Assembly (NCBI GenBank): GCA_963977105.1 | Contig: CAXBNI010000004.1 | Location: forward strand, 124,001-188,000 | DNA from: UBA2705 sp963977105 | GTDB lineage: Bacteria > Pseudomonadota > Alphaproteobacteria > Micavibrionales > Micavibrionaceae | Direction: 5' to 3' | DNA: 64,000 nt | Shown here: piece by piece, positions 8,886 to 17,314 of the stretch | Layout of the letters: the number at the start of each line of letters is the position of its first letter | Numbering within the stretch: the first letter of the stretch is position 1 | Translations under genes and position numbers: made by a program | The notes under the pieces: model-generated | Told to the model about the DNA's origin: nothing | The model's input: the letters and a program-made list of their open reading frames with translations, nothing else | Database searches by the model: none

Positions 8886-9545
8886 ATGAAATTTAAAGAT
8901 TTTTTTAAAAAGAAACCATCATATGTTGTACAAATTTTGCGTGGCAGTTTGTGGGGTGTCTGTTTGAGTTATCTCGGCTTTGTGTATGTTCAAAATATAG
9001 CTGATCAAGAGTTTACGGCTACTGAAAAGCAAGGTCTAAAGCAGATTTTTAAGGATAGCGTGAATATTGACGATATTGTATTTCACCGCTCCGCTAAAGG
9101 AAATAATATATTATCTCTTCTTGGCGCAGACGGCGCGCAATTGGGTGATACGATTATTATAAACACCCGTTATGATCGGCAGTCTCCTGGGTATAAATAT
9201 ACGCTTGACCATGAAGCCGCTCATATCTGGCAAAATCAAAACTGTACATTTTCCTTAGTCAACAACTTCGTGGATGAAGTTTCTTCATTCAATGAGACGG
9301 CTTTAGAAAAATACCAGTATCGCTTAGATGAGACAAAAGATTTGCTTGATTATCACCATGAGAAACAGGCGAGCATTATCGCTGATTATTTTAATCGCCG
9401 AGTGGGTAAACACCAAGGCCTTTTATTAAATGAAGGCTTAACGCAGCACGAAGAGGACGCTCTTTATAAGGCCGTTTTGAAAAACTTCCTTGAAGACCCT
9501 CGTTATATAAACAAAGCCTGTCCATTAAATATTTCTCTCTCATAA
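8886..9545 (+). CDS. Membrane-anchored HExxH protein, DUF4157-like (copy 1)
   Basis: This 219-aa protein has one hydrophobic N-terminal helix (about 14-36) and then a predicted zincin-like domain. The metal motif HEAAH is at 109-113, directly followed by IWQNQNC. A second conserved block, EKQASIIADYF, at 159-169 can supply a third ligand. An upstream block (LKQIFKDSVNIDDIVFHR) matches the pattern seen before the HExxH motif in DUF4157 and Vgr-related proteins of Alphaproteobacteria. Its tandem neighbour at 9678 is a paralogue. I infer a membrane-tethered metallopeptidase-like domain facing the periplasm, with unknown substrate. No strong ribosome binding site is visible. The region is unusually AT-rich and interrupts the mnmE/rho neighbourhood. 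Confidence 0.7.
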   Translation: MKFKDFFKKKPSYVVQILRGSLWGVCLSYLGFVYVQNIADQEFTATEKQGLKQIFKDSVNIDDIVFHRSAKGNNILSLLGADGAQLGDTIIINTRYDRQSPGYKYTLDHEAAHIWQNQNCTFSLVNNFVDEVSSFNETALEKYQYRLDETKDLLDYHHEKQASIIADYFNRRVGKHQGLLLNEGLTQHEEDALYKAVLKNFLEDPRYINKACPLNISLS

Positions 9546-9585
9546 ACCATAGCAAAACCTTGCAGGAGTGATCTTGCACAATCTT

Positions 9586-9612
9586 CATAGCACACGTAGC
9601 TATGAGTATAAT
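9586..9612 (+). promoter_or_regulatory. Putative promoter with overlapping inverted repeat
   Basis: A TATAAT hexamer at 9607-9612 lies 17 nt after TTCATA (9584-9589). A 6-bp inverted repeat, CATAGC-N7-GCTATG (9586-9604), occupies the spacer, as an operator would. This suggests the second HExxH gene has its own regulated promoter. Confidence 0.4.
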
Positions 9613-9677
9613 ATTCTTGCTTTTTAATACGCCTTCAAGTATATTATGTAAACATATTAAAAAAAGGGGGAGGCACT

Positions 9678-10364
9678 ATGGATTTATCAACTATATTTAA
9701 ACACAGCGCGCCACTTTACGTGAAATGTATAAGGTCCGCAGCCTTAGTTAGCGCTTTTTTTTATGGCGCATTTACAGCTGTCGACATGCTCCCTGAACAA
9801 GATTATACGCCAGAACAAAAAGTAACGTTAGCGCATGTCTTTAACGATAGCTTGGATGTAAATGTCATACAGTACAAAGTCTCCGCAGCTAGTGATTTTT
9901 TAATTAAGTACAATCAAGCCGATGCCTACACGATTGGTAATACGGTGCATTTACATAGCCGTTACGCAGACCCTGATTCTGACCCATTAGAAGTAGGAAG
10001 CTGGATATTCTTACATGAGCATGCGCATGTATGGCAAAATCAAAACTGTAATGTCCGCCAGCATAGTTTCTTTAATGCGCTAGCAGACAGTGTCTCAGGT
10101 AAGAAGCACAATGATAATACCGGTTATATGTACATGTTAGACGCAGAAAAGGATCTCAGCGATTACAATCATGAACAACAAGCAAGCATGATAGCTGATT
10201 ATTTTCGTATTAAGGCTGGCTTAAGCCCTGTGTGGCTTAATTTCAATCAAGATCATAAGCGTGATATTGGCTTATATGAAAAAGTCCTTGAACGATTTTT
10301 AGATAATCCAAGTTATATTCAAAATCATTGTGATAACATAGCCTACGCACAGCCACAGATTTGA
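9678..10364 (+). CDS. Membrane-anchored HExxH protein, DUF4157-like (copy 2)
   Basis: This 228-aa paralogue of the preceding gene has the same plan: an N-terminal hydrophobic helix (about 18-36), the block LAHVFNDSLDVNVI, HEHAH at 113-117 followed by VWQNQNC, and EQQASMIADYF at 166-176. The cysteine after WQNQN and one near the C-terminus are shared and may form a disulfide. It differs from copy 1 mainly in the loop between the two motif blocks. The ribosome binding site is strong (GGGGGAGG). The reading frame ends 15 nt before the stop of convergent rho. It is a predicted zinc metallopeptidase-like membrane protein of unknown substrate. Confidence 0.7.
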   Translation: MDLSTIFKHSAPLYVKCIRSAALVSAFFYGAFTAVDMLPEQDYTPEQKVTLAHVFNDSLDVNVIQYKVSAASDFLIKYNQADAYTIGNTVHLHSRYADPDSDPLEVGSWIFLHEHAHVWQNQNCNVRQHSFFNALADSVSGKKHNDNTGYMYMLDAEKDLSDYNHEQQASMIADYFRIKAGLSPVWLNFNQDHKRDIGLYEKVLERFLDNPSYIQNHCDNIAYAQPQI

Positions 10365-10379
10365 TTTTGTATCCTGAAC

Positions 10380-11636
10380 CTATTGGTTCATCGATTGGAA
10401 AAACTCGTCATTGCTTTTGGAATCGCGCATTTTGCCGAGCAAGAACTCAACCGCATCAATTGTACCCATTGGGTTAAGAATACGGCGCAAGACCCACATT
10501 TTCTGAAGGTCTGCTTGGCTAACCAAAAGCTCTTCTTTACGCGTGCCTGATTTCTGAATATCGATCGCAGGGAAGACGCGTTTATCGGCGATCTTACGAT
10601 CCATAACGATTTCGGCGTTACCTGTACCTTTGAACTCTTCAAAGATGACTTCATCCATACGAGAACCTGTATCAACAAGCGCTGTCGCAATAATTGTTAA
10701 TGAACCGCCTTGTTCAATGTTACGCGCCGCACCAAAGAAACGCTTTGGACGTTGAAGCGCATTGGCGTCAACGCCGCCAGTAAGGACTTTACCAGAAGAC
10801 GGGACAACCGTGTTATATGCACGGGCAAGACGCGTAATCGAGTCAAGCAAGATCACAACGTCGCGTTTGTGTTCCACAAGACGCTTTGCTTTTTCCATGA
10901 CCATTTCGGCGACCTGTACGTGACGCGATGCAGGTTCATCAAATGTAGATGAAACAACTTCGCCGCGGACGCTACGCGCCATATCGGTGACTTCTTCTGG
11001 ACGTTCATCGATCAAAAGAACGATCAAATAAGCATCTGGGTGATTTTCAGCAATTGACGTTGCAATATTTTGCAGCATCACTGTTTTACCTGTACGTGGC
11101 GGCGCAACCAAAAGCGCACGCTGACCAAAACCAATCGGCGCAACAAGTTCAATCACGCGCTGCGTAAATGCTTTTTTCGTTGGGTCGGCAATTTCTAATT
11201 TTATTTTACGGTCAGGATAAAGCGGCGTTAGATTATCAAAGTTAATGCGGTGGCGTAATTTCTCAGGCATTTCGCCGTTAATTGAACCGACGCGGAGCAG
11301 CGCAAAATAACGCTCTGAATCTTTAGGGGCGCGGATTTCGCCTTCAACAATATCACCTGTACGTAGGCCAAAACGGCGTACTTGTGATGGTGATACATAA
11401 ATATCATCTGGGCCAGGCAGATAGTTTTCTTCAGGGGATCTTAAAAACCCGAAGCCGTCTTGCAGAACTTCTAAAACGCCAGTGCCGGAAATGGGGACGT
11501 TTTCTTCCGCGAGGTTTTTCAAAATCGCGAACATCATGTCCTGCTTACGCATTGAGCCGCAATTTTCAATTTCAAGCTCTTCTGCAAACGCAAGCAGTTC
11601 AGCCGGGGAGCGGGTTTTAATTTCTTGTAAGTTCAT
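10380..11636 (-). CDS. rho: Transcription termination factor Rho
   Basis: This 418-aa hexameric RNA helicase terminates transcripts. An N-terminal Rho domain is followed by the cold-shock-like RNA-binding fold with GFGFLR at about 61-66, the P-loop PPRTGKT at 179-185, the LLIDERPEEVTDM segment, and the Q/R-loop region with STFDEPASRH. Length is typical. It is transcribed toward the HExxH pair and has a roughly 300-nt AT-rich upstream region that may hold a regulatory leader. Confidence 0.97.
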   Translation of the reverse strand: MNLQEIKTRSPAELLAFAEELEIENCGSMRKQDMMFAILKNLAEENVPISGTGVLEVLQDGFGFLRSPEENYLPGPDDIYVSPSQVRRFGLRTGDIVEGEIRAPKDSERYFALLRVGSINGEMPEKLRHRINFDNLTPLYPDRKIKLEIADPTKKAFTQRVIELVAPIGFGQRALLVAPPRTGKTVMLQNIATSIAENHPDAYLIVLLIDERPEEVTDMARSVRGEVVSSTFDEPASRHVQVAEMVMEKAKRLVEHKRDVVILLDSITRLARAYNTVVPSSGKVLTGGVDANALQRPKRFFGAARNIEQGGSLTIIATALVDTGSRMDEVIFEEFKGTGNAEIVMDRKIADKRVFPAIDIQKSGTRKEELLVSQADLQKMWVLRRILNPMGTIDAVEFLLGKMRDSKSNDEFFQSMNQ

Positions 11637-11941
11637 GACGCTAACTTCATTTATGATCGTTGTTTAAATAAAAAGGGGGAGGTTGGTTTTTGTTGAGATG
11701 TAATGAAAGCCTAATTTTCTACTCAATTAAAATTTTAGAGGGGTCTGTTTAATAATTTCTTAAAAACATAGTATTTTACCCCAACCCTCTGACCAACACT
11801 GCAAAAGTGTTATTTTAAAAAACTCAATTTTGGGGGTTTTCTTAATAGACATTTACAGAATTAACAAATTAAGTTTGTAGAGTCAAGCGTAAATATCTAT
11901 AATTAAAATAGTTTTTATCCTCGAGCCCAAGGAATATAACA
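11637..11941. other. Intergenic region between divergent rho and a secreted-protein gene
   Basis: This gap of about 305 nt is AT-rich and holds no convincing gene. It must contain promoters for both flanking genes. It includes a perfect TTAA-N7-TTAA at 11749-11763 and a G-run (GGGGGTTTT) near 11831. Confidence 0.6.
11749..11763. promoter_or_regulatory. CtrA-box-like motif TTAA-N7-TTAA
   Basis: TTAA at 11749-11752 and 11760-11763 are separated by exactly 7 nt, matching the CtrA consensus of Caulobacter. It lies about 110 nt upstream of rho and 180 nt upstream of the gene at 11942. AT-rich sequence makes a chance match plausible. Confidence 0.35.
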
Positions 11942-12712
11942 ATGCGCCTTTTTAAAATTCTTTCTATTACGCTGCTTTTATCGTTTTGTCTTGCGCCGAA
12001 TGTACAGGCCGGTAAAGACACGCCCGCCAAAGTTTTGAAAAACAAACTTTACAAGTCTTTGGTGCAAATTAGCCAAGAGAAAAAATACCCGCTTGTCATG
12101 CATAACATCCAAACGCGGCTCAAAGCGCCTTATTCATCACGCAATGATTTAAACATCGTCATGTTTTGGCTACGGGATCATTATTTATATGATAATGGAG
12201 ACCCAAAATTTGGCTTAAGTTACGTTCAGTTTTTGGAAAGCCTGTCACGTAGTATGAAGCAATCTGATCCCGAACAATCACAGCAATTAAAAATGAACAG
12301 CATGATTCATTATTTTGTGGCTGAGTATTTCCTAAAATCTGACCTTGCACGCTGTGCAGATCAAAGCGCCGGCGCGAATACACGCCAAGAAATGGACAAA
12401 TTGCGCCAAAACCATCTCCGCGCTTTTTCTGCGTTAAGGCAAGAAGACAAAGAACACACATATAAAACAATTTTCACCATGCTTGATGAAAGTGTCAATC
12501 GCACCTCCTATACAGAAATTTGCAAAAGTGGCGTGGTTCACATGCAAAAAGTACTCGAAAGCGGTCAATATCAAGAAGATTTAAACACCGAAAACGGTGA
12601 GACGTATATTGATGATGATATAGCCGCACAAGTTATTGATGAGACCAGCAGGAAAAAGCAAGATAACGCATTATACAATATGCTACAAAACGAGCTTCTT
12701 GCCCTGCAATAG
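11942..12712 (+). CDS. Secreted hypothetical protein, 256 aa
   Basis: The family is not recognised. A clear signal peptide (basic MRLFK, hydrophobic core, cleavage near VQAG) sends it to the periplasm or beyond. The mature part is helical and polar, with two isolated cysteines (in ARCADQ and EICKSG) that could form a disulfide. AAGGA lies 7 nt upstream of the ATG. It stands as a single gene, convergent with xthA. Confidence 0.72.
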   Translation: MRLFKILSITLLLSFCLAPNVQAGKDTPAKVLKNKLYKSLVQISQEKKYPLVMHNIQTRLKAPYSSRNDLNIVMFWLRDHYLYDNGDPKFGLSYVQFLESLSRSMKQSDPEQSQQLKMNSMIHYFVAEYFLKSDLARCADQSAGANTRQEMDKLRQNHLRAFSALRQEDKEHTYKTIFTMLDESVNRTSYTEICKSGVVHMQKVLESGQYQEDLNTENGETYIDDDIAAQVIDETSRKKQDNALYNMLQNELLALQ

Positions 12713-12728
12713 GGGCGCGGCTTTGTCT

Positions 12729-13538
12729 TTAGGAGAAATCAAAATCGACCATTACCGGCACATGGTCTGAAGGTTTTTCTACGTCGCGTGCATCTGTGAC
12801 AATCAAATGTGATTTAAGGTTCGTTTTTAAATCAGGGGTCACCCAAACATGGTCGAGGCGACGGCCGCGATTTGATTTACGCCAATCACGATTACGGTAT
12901 GACCACCACGTATAGCATTTTTCATCTTCGGGAACAAAATGGCGGAGCGCATCAACCCAATCGGCGGAGCTTTGCATAGCGCCCAGCGCCTCAACCTCTA
13001 TCGGGGTGTGAGAGACTGTTTTCAAAAGCTGTTTATGTGACCACACATCATGTTCAAGCGGCGCAATATTAAAATCACCCAGCGCAATCATTGCTTTGTC
13101 ATCGCTGTGATTTGCTTTGAACATGGCATCAAGCTCTGCTATGAAATCAAGCTTATGGGCAAATTTTTCATTAACCGTCCGGTCAGGCTCATCGCCGCCA
13201 GCTGGAATATAAATGCAGTGCACTTCAATCGCTTTTGAAAAACCTTCTGGCGTAAAGCGCGCTGATATATGGCGGCCATCGGCGCGATCAACACGGACGT
13301 AAATTTCAGGCTCTGAAATCGGCAGTTTTGAAATGATAGCAACGCCATTATAGCCTTTAATGCCACTTATATGGATATGCTTATAACCAATGCTTTCAAA
13401 CGCCTCAAAAGGAAATTTATCATCTGGCGTTTTTGTTTCTTGGAGACAAACAATATCAGGTTGATATTCATTCATCATGTCTTGCACAATTGGTGCGCGT
13501 AGACGTACAGAATTGATGTTCCAAGAACAGATACGCAT
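12729..13538 (-). CDS. xthA: Exodeoxyribonuclease III
   Basis: This 269-aa AP endonuclease and 3'-5' exonuclease of base-excision repair shows the endonuclease/exonuclease/phosphatase fold. MRICSWNINSVR holds the first metal-site residues, and the catalytic glutamate is in CLQETKTPD. ALGDFNIAP follows in the middle, SNRGRRLDHVWVT near the end, and the terminal SDHVPV carries the catalytic Asp-His. Length is standard. It is the last gene of a possible glnB-hypothetical-xthA transcript. Confidence 0.96.
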   Translation of the reverse strand: MRICSWNINSVRLRAPIVQDMMNEYQPDIVCLQETKTPDDKFPFEAFESIGYKHIHISGIKGYNGVAIISKLPISEPEIYVRVDRADGRHISARFTPEGFSKAIEVHCIYIPAGGDEPDRTVNEKFAHKLDFIAELDAMFKANHSDDKAMIALGDFNIAPLEHDVWSHKQLLKTVSHTPIEVEALGAMQSSADWVDALRHFVPEDEKCYTWWSYRNRDWRKSNRGRRLDHVWVTPDLKTNLKSHLIVTDARDVEKPSDHVPVMVDFDFS

Positions 13539-13565
13539 TGATTTAAATTTCCTTATGTTTCGTGT

Positions 13566-14087
13566 TTATAGGTCAAATTTTTTAAGCCACGAATCCATAT
13601 CTTTTTCTGGGCGATATGTCTCTGGCAATGATTTGTCGTGCTTATAAAATTCAAGCATTTGATCAACAACATGCGCTTGGTCTTGCGGCAAGTTTACGCG
13701 CTGTAATAAGAAAAAGCGTAGCACATAATCATGGCGGCGATCTGCGCTTGAAGACACCATTGGCCATTGTGGGCATTCTGCTTCGCGTTTTCTTTTGTAG
13801 TCAGCATAATGTTTGTTAAACGCCCCGTCAGAACCTGCGGCTTGTTTTAAAATGCGCAACGTAAACACCTGCGCTAATTCAAGCTGGCGTGATTGCACAT
13901 TGGCAAGACGCGCTTCTAAAGATGAGCGCGAATCTGGATTACCGAAACCATTAAAGATAGAGAAAAACCCGTCATCTTCTTCTGGCGCAGATTGAGCAAT
14001 CTTATCTTTTAACTTTTTTTCTTTATCCATAAAAGGTTGCGCTTGCATATCCCAATTACGCACGACTTTATCCATTAACTTGGCCAT
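13566..14087 (-). CDS. Hypothetical protein, 173 aa
   Basis: I do not recognise this protein. It is soluble, highly charged and rich in lysine, aspartate and aromatic residues, with no signal peptide or metal motif. A segment near residue 38-55 (EDDGFFSIFNGFGNPDSR) is flexible, and helices with coiled-coil potential follow. The gene lies 27 nt upstream of xthA and 45 nt downstream of the PII gene on the same strand, so the three may be co-transcribed. Confidence 0.7.
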   Translation of the reverse strand: MAKLMDKVVRNWDMQAQPFMDKEKKLKDKIAQSAPEEDDGFFSIFNGFGNPDSRSSLEARLANVQSRQLELAQVFTLRILKQAAGSDGAFNKHYADYKRKREAECPQWPMVSSSADRRHDYVLRFFLLQRVNLPQDQAHVVDQMLEFYKHDKSLPETYRPEKDMDSWLKKFDL

Positions 14088-14132
14088 GATTTTCCCTGTT
14101 CTTTATATTATTTTTATTTTATGATTTATTCG

Positions 14133-14471
14133 TTATACAGCCTCATTGCCAGTTTCGCCAGTACGAATACGTACTGCATGTGAAACGTCATAGACAAAAA
14201 TCTTGCCATCGCCAATTCGTCCTGTATTTGCAGCGTTTTGTATTGCTTCAACGACGCTATCAACCGCATCATCCTCAACAACGACTTCAATTTTTACTTT
14301 GGGCAAAAAAGACACCGTATATTCAGCGCCACGATAGACTTCTGTTTGGCCTTTTTGACGGCCAAAGCCTTTTACTTCAGTAACCGTCAGGCCTTCAATG
14401 CCCTGTTCAGTTAATGCTTCACGTACATCGTCTAATTTAAACGGCTTAATCACCGCCATAACCATTTTCAT
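14133..14471 (-). CDS. glnB: Nitrogen regulatory protein PII
   Basis: This 112-aa trimeric signal protein senses 2-oxoglutarate, ATP/ADP and glutamine status. The T-loop with the uridylylation tyrosine Y51 in YRGAEYTVSFLPK is intact, and the B-loop/C-terminal signature TGRIGDGKIFVYDV is present. It could be GlnB or GlnK. No glnA or amtB is adjacent, so the usual context does not decide between them. Confidence 0.93.
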   Translation of the reverse strand: MKMVMAVIKPFKLDDVREALTEQGIEGLTVTEVKGFGRQKGQTEVYRGAEYTVSFLPKVKIEVVVEDDAVDSVVEAIQNAANTGRIGDGKIFVYDVSHAVRIRTGETGNEAV

Positions 14472-14604
14472 TATTATAATCCCTTAGTGATGCAGCGATA
14501 CTTACTGCTATAAATTAAAAAGAAACTTCTTGTATCATCGTATGGACAATCTATATTTAACCTCAATATAGCCTTATATAAGGCATAAAGGAAAGTAAGA
14601 TTTT

Positions 14605-15876
14605 ATGAGTGCACAGCAACGCCCCACAAACGAGGAAACCATTGAAACAGAAGTTGTTATCATTGGCGGCGGCCCTTCTGGTCTAACTATGGCCGCATTA
14701 TTAGGGGCGCAGAATATTGAGACAGTCTGTATTGATCGCGATGCACCAGATTTTCAGCAAAGCGCAAAGTATGATCTGCGCACAACCGCGATTTCCTATG
14801 GATCATCACAGGTTTTAGATGCGACCGGCGTGTGGCAGGGTTTATTACGCAACGCCTGCCCGATTAAAAAGATTGATATTCTAGATAGCGGCTCGTCCGT
14901 TTTATTAAAATTCTTGATTGATGATGTGCACCATGATGCGTTTGGCTGGATCATTAATAACCGCGATATGCGCAAAGCGCTTTATGAGCGTATCCAAGGC
15001 CAGAAAAGCGTGCGCCACTTTGCCCCTGATGGCGCAGTTGGTTTCACAGCTTATGATGATTACATTGAAGTAAAACTTAAAAGCGGTAAAACCATTCATG
15101 CAAAATTACTTATCGGCGCCGATGGCCGCAATTCATTTGTCCGTAAACACGCCGAAATACCAACCCGCAAATGGCCGTATAATCAACATGCGGTAATTTG
15201 CACCGTTGCCCATGAAAATCCACATAACTTTGTCGCCGTTGAGCATTTCAAGGCCGAAGGGCCGTTTGCGGTACTACCTATGAGTGACGATGAGCATGGC
15301 AGCCACCGTTCATCCTTAGTTTGGACGGAACATTTTAATGGCAGCCGCCATGATAAAAACAACAGCATTATGGCGCTTAGTGACGATGCGTTTAACAGCG
15401 CCCTTAATGAGCGCTTCCCTGAATTTTACGGTAAAGTCAGCCTTGCATCAGAGCGCCGCGCTTTTCCCTTGGGCTTGGAACACGCCGTAGAGTATATTGC
15501 GCCGCGCCTTTGTTTAATTGCAGATGCCGCCCATGGCATTCACCCTATTGCAGGGCAAGGCTTGAACCTTGGAATGCGCGATATTGCCGCCCTCGCCGAA
15601 ATTTTAGCCGCCGCCAAAGACAGTGGTGTCGACTTAGGAGCCGTAGAAAACCTTGAGCTTTATCAACGCCGCCGCCGTTTTGATAATATGGCGATGGCTG
15701 CCGTCACAGATGCGCTTGTAAAAATATTCGGCGTGTCTTTCCCCCCATTTAAAGCGGCGCGAAAGCTAGGGCTGATGGGCGTTGAGCGCTTTATCCCGGT
15801 AAAGAAATTTTTTATGAAGCAGGCGATGGGTACATCTGGGCTGCTTCCGAACTTAATTAAAAAAGATGAAACCTGA
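14605..15876 (+). CDS. UbiH/UbiF/COQ6-family FAD-dependent hydroxylase
   Basis: This 423-aa flavin monooxygenase likely hydroxylates the aromatic ring in ubiquinone biosynthesis. Motifs are the Rossmann GGGPSG at about 23-28, the DG motif (IGADGRNSFVRK), and the second FAD motif (LIADAAHGIHPIAGQGLNLG). The regiospecificity (C1, C5 or C6) cannot be told from sequence alone. AAGG lies upstream of the ATG. The stop TGA and the next start ATG overlap by one base, so it is translationally coupled to an EF-hand secreted protein. Confidence 0.88.
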   Translation: MSAQQRPTNEETIETEVVIIGGGPSGLTMAALLGAQNIETVCIDRDAPDFQQSAKYDLRTTAISYGSSQVLDATGVWQGLLRNACPIKKIDILDSGSSVLLKFLIDDVHHDAFGWIINNRDMRKALYERIQGQKSVRHFAPDGAVGFTAYDDYIEVKLKSGKTIHAKLLIGADGRNSFVRKHAEIPTRKWPYNQHAVICTVAHENPHNFVAVEHFKAEGPFAVLPMSDDEHGSHRSSLVWTEHFNGSRHDKNNSIMALSDDAFNSALNERFPEFYGKVSLASERRAFPLGLEHAVEYIAPRLCLIADAAHGIHPIAGQGLNLGMRDIAALAEILAAAKDSGVDLGAVENLELYQRRRRFDNMAMAAVTDALVKIFGVSFPPFKAARKLGLMGVERFIPVKKFFMKQAMGTSGLLPNLIKKDET

Positions 15877-16868
15877 TGCGTTATCCCATATTATTTTGCT
15901 TCCTGCTTAGCCTTTCTTTTGGTGGCTTTACACAAAAGGCTTTTGCAGATTTTAACTACGGGAAAACCTGCCCAACAGTCGAGGCCGCTTTACAGCGCCT
16001 TAGCCAAGAACGCGCGGATTCCGCCGCCAATGCGTTAAAAACCGGCAGCCAAACACCACTAACGACGCCAACGCCTATTCCTGGCGGCTTTCAAGGCTAT
16101 TGGTCCTTACCAAATTGCGATACACCACAAGCATCTTCTATTTACACGAAGTATTTTTCTTATTCTTTAATTTACGGTGCCGAGGCCTGCTTGCAAAAAG
16201 TTCGTGATGTGAAAAAGGGTTTAGATTTTACGCAGATCACCTTGCCTAGCGATAATACGGTTAATCAATTGCATGAAAAAGACCATTACATTGCGGGCTT
16301 TACCGCTAGAGATACTTTGGCAGATCTCGATAAAAGCTGGGATGAAAACACGCCGGAGGATTCTGTGTCTTTTAAATTCCATTACTGCCCAGCGCCAAAT
16401 CCAGAACATTACAAAACGCACGCACCAGGCTTAAAGCTTATTCGTTATTTGGATCACGCATTAGAGCTTTGTGAACAGAGCCCTGACCTTGCCTTTAAAG
16501 ACAATGAAGATTGTCATCATTTATTATTTGTCATGGCTGATGATAATGTCGACTTTGAGCTGACTGCAGAAGAAATTGAAAAAGCGCTACAGATGGTTAA
16601 CTATCTAGCTTTTGCTAATCATAATGGCGCCGCAGAAGATTTACTTCGTGAATCAATGGGCGTATCAGCGCAAAAAGCAAAAAGCCTTGCTCAGATGGCA
16701 ATAACCCGTTTTGACCAAGATGGCAATGGGACGCTGAAACGCACAGAGCTTGATAATTTCTATAAGAAGGTGCCCCAAAATGAGGCAAGCTGGCCTTATT
16801 TTAAAAAGAAATTTCACTCTTTGAGTAACATCTTTCCAAGTTTTTCTCTCTTGTCTGAGAAGCCTTAA
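15876..16868 (+). CDS. Secreted protein with one EF-hand
   Basis: This 330-aa protein has a signal peptide (cleavage near AFAD) and a largely unrecognised cysteine-containing body. One canonical EF-hand loop, DQDGNGTLKRTE, sits at 280-291 with helices on both sides. Calcium binding in the periplasm or outside the cell is likely. Its start overlaps the stop of the UbiH-type gene by one base (TGATG), which is odd given their different compartments. Its 3' end overlaps the stop of convergent hemJ by 4 nt. The specific function is unknown. Confidence 0.75.
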   Translation: MRYPILFCFLLSLSFGGFTQKAFADFNYGKTCPTVEAALQRLSQERADSAANALKTGSQTPLTTPTPIPGGFQGYWSLPNCDTPQASSIYTKYFSYSLIYGAEACLQKVRDVKKGLDFTQITLPSDNTVNQLHEKDHYIAGFTARDTLADLDKSWDENTPEDSVSFKFHYCPAPNPEHYKTHAPGLKLIRYLDHALELCEQSPDLAFKDNEDCHHLLFVMADDNVDFELTAEEIEKALQMVNYLAFANHNGAAEDLLRESMGVSAQKAKSLAQMAITRFDQDGNGTLKRTELDNFYKKVPQNEASWPYFKKKFHSLSNIFPSFSLLSEKP

Positions 16869-17314
16869 AACGGCTTAGCGATGACAAGAACAACAATAAT
16901 CACCATCAGCGCAGTTGGCACTTCATTCCAGATTTTATAAAATTTGGCTGATTTCGTGTTTGCGTCTGCTGCAAAAACTTTGACCCATTTAGAAAACACA
17001 CCATGAATGCCGCTCATGATGAAAACGAGTAAAAATTTGGCATGGAACCAGCCAGATTGCATTAAATACTCGCTGTTTGAAGCAATCATCAGTAATGCGG
17101 CAATCCACGCGACAATCATCGCTGGGGTCATTATAAATTTTAGCAGGCGTCGTTCCATGGTTTTAAATGTTTCAGAGCTCTGAGAGCCTTTTTCAGCCGC
17201 ACAGTGATATACAAATAAACGCGGCAGATACAACATACCCGCCATCCATGAAATGATGGCTATTACATGCAATGCCTTGAACCAAGCATAATATGTATTA
17301 ATAAATTCGATCAT
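16865..17314 (-). CDS. hemJ: Protoporphyrinogen oxidase HemJ
   Basis: This 149-aa integral membrane protein oxidises protoporphyrinogen IX to protoporphyrin IX. It shows the HemJ features: four hydrophobic helices, the conserved histidine in FKALHVIAIISWMAGMLYLPRLFVYH, and MERRLLKFIMTPAM. The start overlaps the hemH stop by one base (TAATG), so hemJ should be translated after hemH. Confidence 0.94.
   Translation of the reverse strand: MIEFINTYYAWFKALHVIAIISWMAGMLYLPRLFVYHCAAEKGSQSSETFKTMERRLLKFIMTPAMIVAWIAALLMIASNSEYLMQSGWFHAKFLLVFIMSGIHGVFSKWVKVFAADANTKSAKFYKIWNEVPTALMVIIVVLVIAKPF

Noticed and set aside
10375..10391. Small hairpin TGAACC-TATT-GGTTCA between the HExxH gene and rho
   Set aside because: It lies partly inside the rho coding end, has only 6 bp and no T-run. 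It is too weak for a terminator.
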